From Hymenobacter sp. BT18 (GTDB lineage Bacteria; Bacteroidota; Bacteroidia; Cytophagales; Hymenobacteraceae): a stretch of 64,000 nucleotides of DNA. The stretch spans positions 4,194,001 through 4,258,000 of the forward strand of contig NZ_CP050954.1 in NCBI RefSeq assembly GCF_012273015.1. The letters run 5' to 3'. The translations under genes were made by a program, and so were the position numbers. Each line of letters starts with the position of its first letter. Within the stretch, counting starts at the first letter, position 1. The notes below the pieces were generated by a model. It ran no database searches, had not been told where the DNA came from, and worked only from the letters and a program-made list of their open reading frames with translations. Below are positions 60,319-64,000 of the stretch, in pieces.

Positions 60319-61017
60319 ATGGACCTGAACGGCAAGGTAGCCATTGTTACGGGCGTCAGCAAAGGCATTGGGCAGGCCACGGCCGAGTTGCTGCTGGCCC
60401 GCGGAGCCATTGTGGTAGGCTGGAGCCGTAGCGCCCCCAAGAGTCTGCAGCACGAGCGGTTCCATTTTATTAGCTGTGATGTGCGCCGGGAGGAATCAGT
60501 AGCCCTGGCGGCCGCAGCTACCAAGCTGGCCGTGGGGGAGGACTGCCACGTGCTGATAAATAACGCCGGTCTAGGCATCATGGGAGCCACGGATGGGTTT
60601 TCCTCCGAAGACTGGCTGGCTATGTTCGATACCAACGTGCACGGCACCTTCTACTGCACCAAAGCCGTACTGCCCGCCATGAAGCGCCAGCAGCTGGGAC
60701 ATATCATCAACGTAGCCTCGTTGGCCGGCACGGTGGGCAGCGAAAATATGGCCGGTTACTGCGCTTCTAAGTTTGCGGTGCGTGGCTTTTCGGAGGCTTT
60801 GTTCAAGGAGGTACGCCAGTTCGGTATCAAAGTCACCTGCCTGAATCCTGGCTCCGTGGAAACCAGCTTCGGCGGCAAGACGGTGGAAGGACCGGGCTTC
60901 AACCCTTATAAGGTGCAGGCCGAGGACGTAGCCGGGGCCATTGTGCATACGCTGGAGACGCCGTTGCGCGTTCTGGTATCAGAAATAGACCTGCGCCCCC
61001 TACAGCCAGGGAAATAA
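60319..61017 (+). CDS. SDR family oxidoreductase
   Basis: The 232-residue protein has AIVTGVSKGIGQATA (nucleotide loop), LINNAGLG, INVASLAGTVGSENMAGYCA with Ser and YCASK catalytic motif, and PGSVETSFGGKT. A TATCTTGC promoter-like element (60268-60275) lies within the start of the divergent GIN gene. The substrate is unknown; it resembles 3-ketoacyl-ACP or sepiapterin-type reductases. Confidence 0.88.
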   Translation: MDLNGKVAIVTGVSKGIGQATAELLLARGAIVVGWSRSAPKSLQHERFHFISCDVRREESVALAAAATKLAVGEDCHVLINNAGLGIMGATDGFSSEDWLAMFDTNVHGTFYCTKAVLPAMKRQQLGHIINVASLAGTVGSENMAGYCASKFAVRGFSEALFKEVRQFGIKVTCLNPGSVETSFGGKTVEGPGFNPYKVQAEDVAGAIVHTLETPLRVLVSEIDLRPLQPGK

Positions 61018-61181
61018 GGATGACAGCACAGGCGGGCTTTTCGTTTACCGATTAAGCGCGTGGAATATCCTAGCAGGATTTGATAACTGATATGGGTCCT
61101 CTTTTCCAGACTTTTAAAGTAGCAGCGGAATCCAGCTGGACAAAGCTGCCCCGAACAGACTCCGAGCTGCTCTGAACAGAC

Positions 61182-62108
61182 ATGGTAGAAATACAACAGC
61201 TGACCAAGCTTTTTGGTACGCAGGCCGCCGTCGATAACATCAGCTTTACGGCGGGTAAAGGCGAAATTCTGGGCTTTCTGGGGCCAAACGGGGCCGGCAA
61301 AAGCACCACCATGAAAATTGCCACCGGCTACCTGCCACCCAGCAGCGGCTCGGTGCGCGTAGCCGGGTTCGACGTGGTAGAAAGCCCACTGGAAGTGCGG
61401 CGGCGCGTGGGCTACCTGCCCGAGCACAACCCGCTATACCTGGACATGTACGTGCACGAATACCTGGAATTTATTGGCCGGGTGCATGGGCTTTCGGGGA
61501 AAAGCCTGCGGGAGCGGGTAAAAGAACTGATTAGCCGGGTAGGCCTCACGCGCGAGCAGAACAAGCTGATTGGGGCCCTTTCCAAAGGGTATCGGCAGCG
61601 GGTCGGCTTGGCGCAGTCCTTGGTGCACGACCCGCAGGTCCTGATTCTGGATGAACCCACCACGGGCCTCGACCCCAATCAGATTGGGGAAATCCGCCAG
61701 CTGATTCGTGAGCTGGGTCAGGACAAGACGGTCATCTTCAGCACCCATATTCTGCCCGAAGTGCAGGCCCTCTGCGACCGGGTAGTTATCATCAGCCGGG
61801 GGCAGTTGGTGGCCGACTCGCCCGTGCGGGAGCTGGGCGCGTTGGCTCAGGGCGAAACAATCATTCGGGCCGAGTTTGAAGGGCAAATTGACCCGGCAAA
61901 GCTGCAGTTGCTGCCCGGGGTAAAATCGACTGAGCCGGGACCTGGCAACGTTTGGCGCATCCGCGTGGCAGGTACCGCCGACCAACGAGGTGCCATTTCC
62001 CGCCTGGCCGCCGAACAAGGCTGGGTTCTGCTGGGCCTACGCCAGGAAGAACAGTCGCTGGAGCAGGTGTTCCAACAGCTGACCACGCAAAATCCGGTGT
62101 CATCCTGA
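61182..62108 (+). CDS. gldA: Gliding motility ABC transporter ATP-binding subunit GldA
   Basis: The 308-residue ATPase has Walker A LGPNGAGKSTTMK, EHNPLYLDMYVHEYLEFIGR, signature LSKGYRQRVGLAQSL, Walker B VLILDEPTTGLDPNQ and STHILPEVQALCDRV. With GldF and GldG it forms an ABC system needed for gliding in Flavobacterium johnsoniae. The C terminus (QNPVSS and stop) is read from the first bases of the dispersed repeat at 62098-62185, so that the element supplies the stop codon. Confidence 0.92.
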   Translation: MVEIQQLTKLFGTQAAVDNISFTAGKGEILGFLGPNGAGKSTTMKIATGYLPPSSGSVRVAGFDVVESPLEVRRRVGYLPEHNPLYLDMYVHEYLEFIGRVHGLSGKSLRERVKELISRVGLTREQNKLIGALSKGYRQRVGLAQSLVHDPQVLILDEPTTGLDPNQIGEIRQLIRELGQDKTVIFSTHILPEVQALCDRVVIISRGQLVADSPVRELGALAQGETIIRAEFEGQIDPAKLQLLPGVKSTEPGPGNVWRIRVAGTADQRGAISRLAAEQGWVLLGLRQEEQSLEQVFQQLTTQNPVSS

Positions 62109-62185
62109 GCAGAGCGAAGGACCTTGTCACGCCTGAAAGAAGTCGTTTTAGCGTGATAAGGTCCTTCGCTCCGCTCAGGATGACA
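62098..62185. repeat. Dispersed inverted repeat overlapping the gldA stop codon
   Basis: Arms TGTCATCCTGAGCAGAGCGA-AGGACCTT and complement with a spacer of about 30 bases; the inner part ACGCCTGAAAGAAGTCGTTT is similar to the spacer at 32167. It covers the last three sense codons and stop of gldA. Confidence 0.87.
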
Positions 62186-62220
62186 CGTGGTCTTTTTCTC
62201 TCACCAGTACATCAACGTCG

Positions 62221-62946
62221 ATGTTCGCCATACTTCGCAAAGAATTTAATGCCTTCCTCAACTCCCCCGTGGCTTATGTGGTCATTGGCGTGTTCCTGGT
62301 CGCAACTGGGCTGTTCGTGTGGGTATTCCCCGACTCCTCGGTGCTCGACTACGGGTTTGCCGACCTGCAGACGCTGTTCAACCTGGCTCCCTGGATATTC
62401 CTGTTCCTGATTCCGGCCATCTGCATGCGCACGTTCGCGGAAGAGAAGAAAGCGGGCACTATTGAATTGCTGCTCACTCGCCCGCTCACCGACGGGCAGC
62501 TGGTAGGAGGGAAGTACCTGGCCTGCCTGCTGCTGGCCCTGCTGGCCCTGGTGCCCACGCTACTCTATTACTACTCGGTGTACCAACTGGGCAACCCCGT
62601 CGGCAATATTGACTCGGCGGCGTTTGCGGGTTCCTTTCTGGGGCTGGCGCTGCTGGCCGCGGTGTTTGCGGCCATTGGCGTATTGGCCTCCGCCCTCACG
62701 CGGGACCAGATCATTGCTTTTCTGGTGGCCGTGGTGGGCTGCTTCCTGGTGTACTCCGGGTTCGATTCGGTGGCTTCGCTGTTTGATGGCGCCCCGGCCT
62801 ACTACATTGGACAGTTTGGCATTGCCGCTCACTACCGCGACATGAGCAAGGGCCTGGTAGACTCCCGCGACCTGCTCTATTTCTTTTCCATCGTTGCCCT
62901 GATGCTGGCTGCCACGCGCCTCGTGCTGCGCAGCCGCACCTGGTAA
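62221..62946 (+). CDS. gldF: Gliding motility ABC transporter permease GldF
   Basis: The 241-residue permease has the ABC2-type layout with six membrane helices: MFAILRKEFNAFLNSPVAYV, WIFLFLIPAICMRTFAEEKK, GTIELLLTRPLTDGQLVGGK, and helices to about 235. It follows gldA by 112 bases, most of which is the inverted repeat. It forms the membrane channel of the gliding-associated ABC system. Confidence 0.93.
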   Translation: MFAILRKEFNAFLNSPVAYVVIGVFLVATGLFVWVFPDSSVLDYGFADLQTLFNLAPWIFLFLIPAICMRTFAEEKKAGTIELLLTRPLTDGQLVGGKYLACLLLALLALVPTLLYYYSVYQLGNPVGNIDSAAFAGSFLGLALLAAVFAAIGVLASALTRDQIIAFLVAVVGCFLVYSGFDSVASLFDGAPAYYIGQFGIAAHYRDMSKGLVDSRDLLYFFSIVALMLAATRLVLRSRTW

Positions 62947-62989
62947 GCTTTTTCTTCTGTCAACTGACCACCGTCAACTGACAACCCGC

Positions 62990-64000
62990 ATGGAACAACC
63001 CGCTCCGATTTTTCCTACTCCCCGCAAACAGCGCGACTTGCTGCGCTTTGGCTTGTTTGCCCTGGCCTTGCTCGTGCTCAACTTTCTGGCCCAGCAATTT
63101 TTCTTTCGCCTCGATCTGACGGAGGACAAGCGCTACAGCATGTCGGCGGCTACCCAGCAACTACTGAGCAAGATGCCCGAGCCCGTAACGGTAACCGTGT
63201 ATCTGGCCGGGGACTTCCCACCGGCTTTTCGCCGCTTGGCGCAGGCTACGCGCGAAACGCTGGATGAAATGCAGCTGCAGTCGGGCTCCAAGCTGCGCTA
63301 CGTGTTTGTTGACCCGTCGGCGGCGGCCTCCGAGGAAGCCCGCAACAAAGAGTTTCAGCGCCTGATGCAGAAAGGGCTGCAGCCGACCAACCTAGGTGCC
63401 AACGAAAACGGGAAGCGCGTCGAGAAGATTATTTTCCCCTGGGCTACCATCACGGTTGGCAACCGGGAGCAGAACGTACTGCTCCTGCGCGGCAACCAGG
63501 CCGCTCCGCCCGATGTGCGTCTGAACCAAAGCATTGAAGGGCTGGAATATGAATTGGCCAGCGCCATCCGGCGGCTGCAGCCCAATCAGCGCCGCATCAT
63601 TGGCATAGTGGAAGGCCACGGCGAACTGGATAACCTGCAGATGGCCGATATGATCGGGACACTGCAGCGCGACTACAACGTGTACCGCGTGGATCTGAGC
63701 AAGGTGCCCAGCCTCAAACCGCTGGCGGCGGTGATTGTAGCCAAGCCCCAGCGGCCGTACACCGAGGAGGAGAAATTCAAGCTGGATGAGTACATCACCC
63801 AGGGTGGTAGGGCCATGTTTTTTGTGGATCAGATGCGGGTAAACCTCGACAGCGCCAACCGGGGTGGTATGCTGTCTTTCCCCCAGGAGCTGAACCTGAA
63901 CGACCTACTCTTCAAGTACGGCGTGCGGCTGAACGGGGACCTGGTGCTTGACCTGAACTCCGGCCTTATCCCGCTGGTAACGGGCATGACGGGCAACAAG
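62990..64000 (+). CDS. gldG: Gliding motility ABC transporter component GldG, partial
   Basis: ATG at 62990 starts a frame of 337 codons that runs past the end of the window. There is one N-terminal membrane helix (about 19-38), then a periplasmic domain of GldG type: LDLTEDKRYSMSAATQQLLS, PVTVTVYLAGDFPPAFRRL and the segment IGIVEGHGELDNLQMADMIG. It follows gldF by 43 bases. The C-terminal part is missing. Confidence 0.92.
   Translation, partial: MEQPAPIFPTPRKQRDLLRFGLFALALLVLNFLAQQFFFRLDLTEDKRYSMSAATQQLLSKMPEPVTVTVYLAGDFPPAFRRLAQATRETLDEMQLQSGSKLRYVFVDPSAAASEEARNKEFQRLMQKGLQPTNLGANENGKRVEKIIFPWATITVGNREQNVLLLRGNQAAPPDVRLNQSIEGLEYELASAIRRLQPNQRRIIGIVEGHGELDNLQMADMIGTLQRDYNVYRVDLSKVPSLKPLAAVIVAKPQRPYTEEEKFKLDEYITQGGRAMFFVDQMRVNLDSANRGGMLSFPQELNLNDLLFKYGVRLNGDLVLDLNSGLIPLVTGMTGNK

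Overview
The window reads as chromosome of a Bacteroidota bacterium, most likely Hymenobacter or a close relative. This rests on high-GC coding sequence, SusC/SusD/SusE proteins, secreted enzymes ending in type IX secretion (T9SS) sorting domains, the GldA-GldF-GldG gliding genes, TAnnTTTG-type promoter elements and Bacteroidota families such as DUF2027-Smr, DUF2279 and GIN-domain lipoproteins. The genus is inferred; no marker gene here fixes it. No tRNA, rRNA, CRISPR array, transposase or phage gene was recognised.

Layout. 1-2705 (mostly minus strand): the N-terminal part of a subtilisin-like lipoprotein, an NtrC-like response regulator without a DNA-binding domain, and the RNase P RNA gene. 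3136-4285 (plus): a small AT-richer cassette with an HTH protein, two double-glycine-leader peptides that look like a two-peptide bacteriocin, and a 49-residue third ORF sharing the C-terminal motif of peptide 2, closed by a strong terminator. 4409-10364: membrane, peptidase, Smr, methyltransferase and DUF2279 genes. 10557-24544: a starch or glucan utilisation region with a secreted GH13 enzyme, an N-acetylglucosamine-kinase-like protein, a T9SS protein, susE-susD-susC on the minus strand, and a secreted esterase with a starch-binding-like domain.

24615-34250: a complete tryptophan operon, trpE-trpG-trpD-trpC-trpF-(THI5-like protein)-trpB-trpA-DAHP synthase. It is preceded by a TACCTTTG promoter element, a 25-residue leader peptide with three consecutive Trp codons and a Rho-independent terminator, which is the classic layout of ribosome-mediated attenuation. 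Five of its intergenic gaps carry long inverted repeats of a dispersed family; copies also lie at 7248 and in the gldA-gldF gap, and a half copy at 40674.

34475-43572: an AraC-type membrane regulator, an aromatic amino acid hydroxylase with an altered metal-ligand position and a terminator just before its start codon, then a minus-strand group (Mpo1-like protein, dienelactone hydrolase, ABC1/UbiB kinase, TetR-like protein, photolyase, SDR protein). 43775-53671: pyruvate carboxylase, a secreted protein, M28 and S41 peptidases, a predicted outer membrane protein and a TPR protein. 53749-64000: etfB-etfA, a bifunctional nuclease, a YfiT-like DinB protein, an MlaE/MlaF-type transporter, two SDR enzymes, a GIN lipoprotein, and gldA-gldF-gldG, the last cut by the window end.

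Most worth following up: the bacteriocin-like cassette with its leaderless third ORF, the trp leader attenuator, the hairpin-filled trp operon with a signal-less THI5-like protein inside it, and the unusual hydroxylase with its leader.
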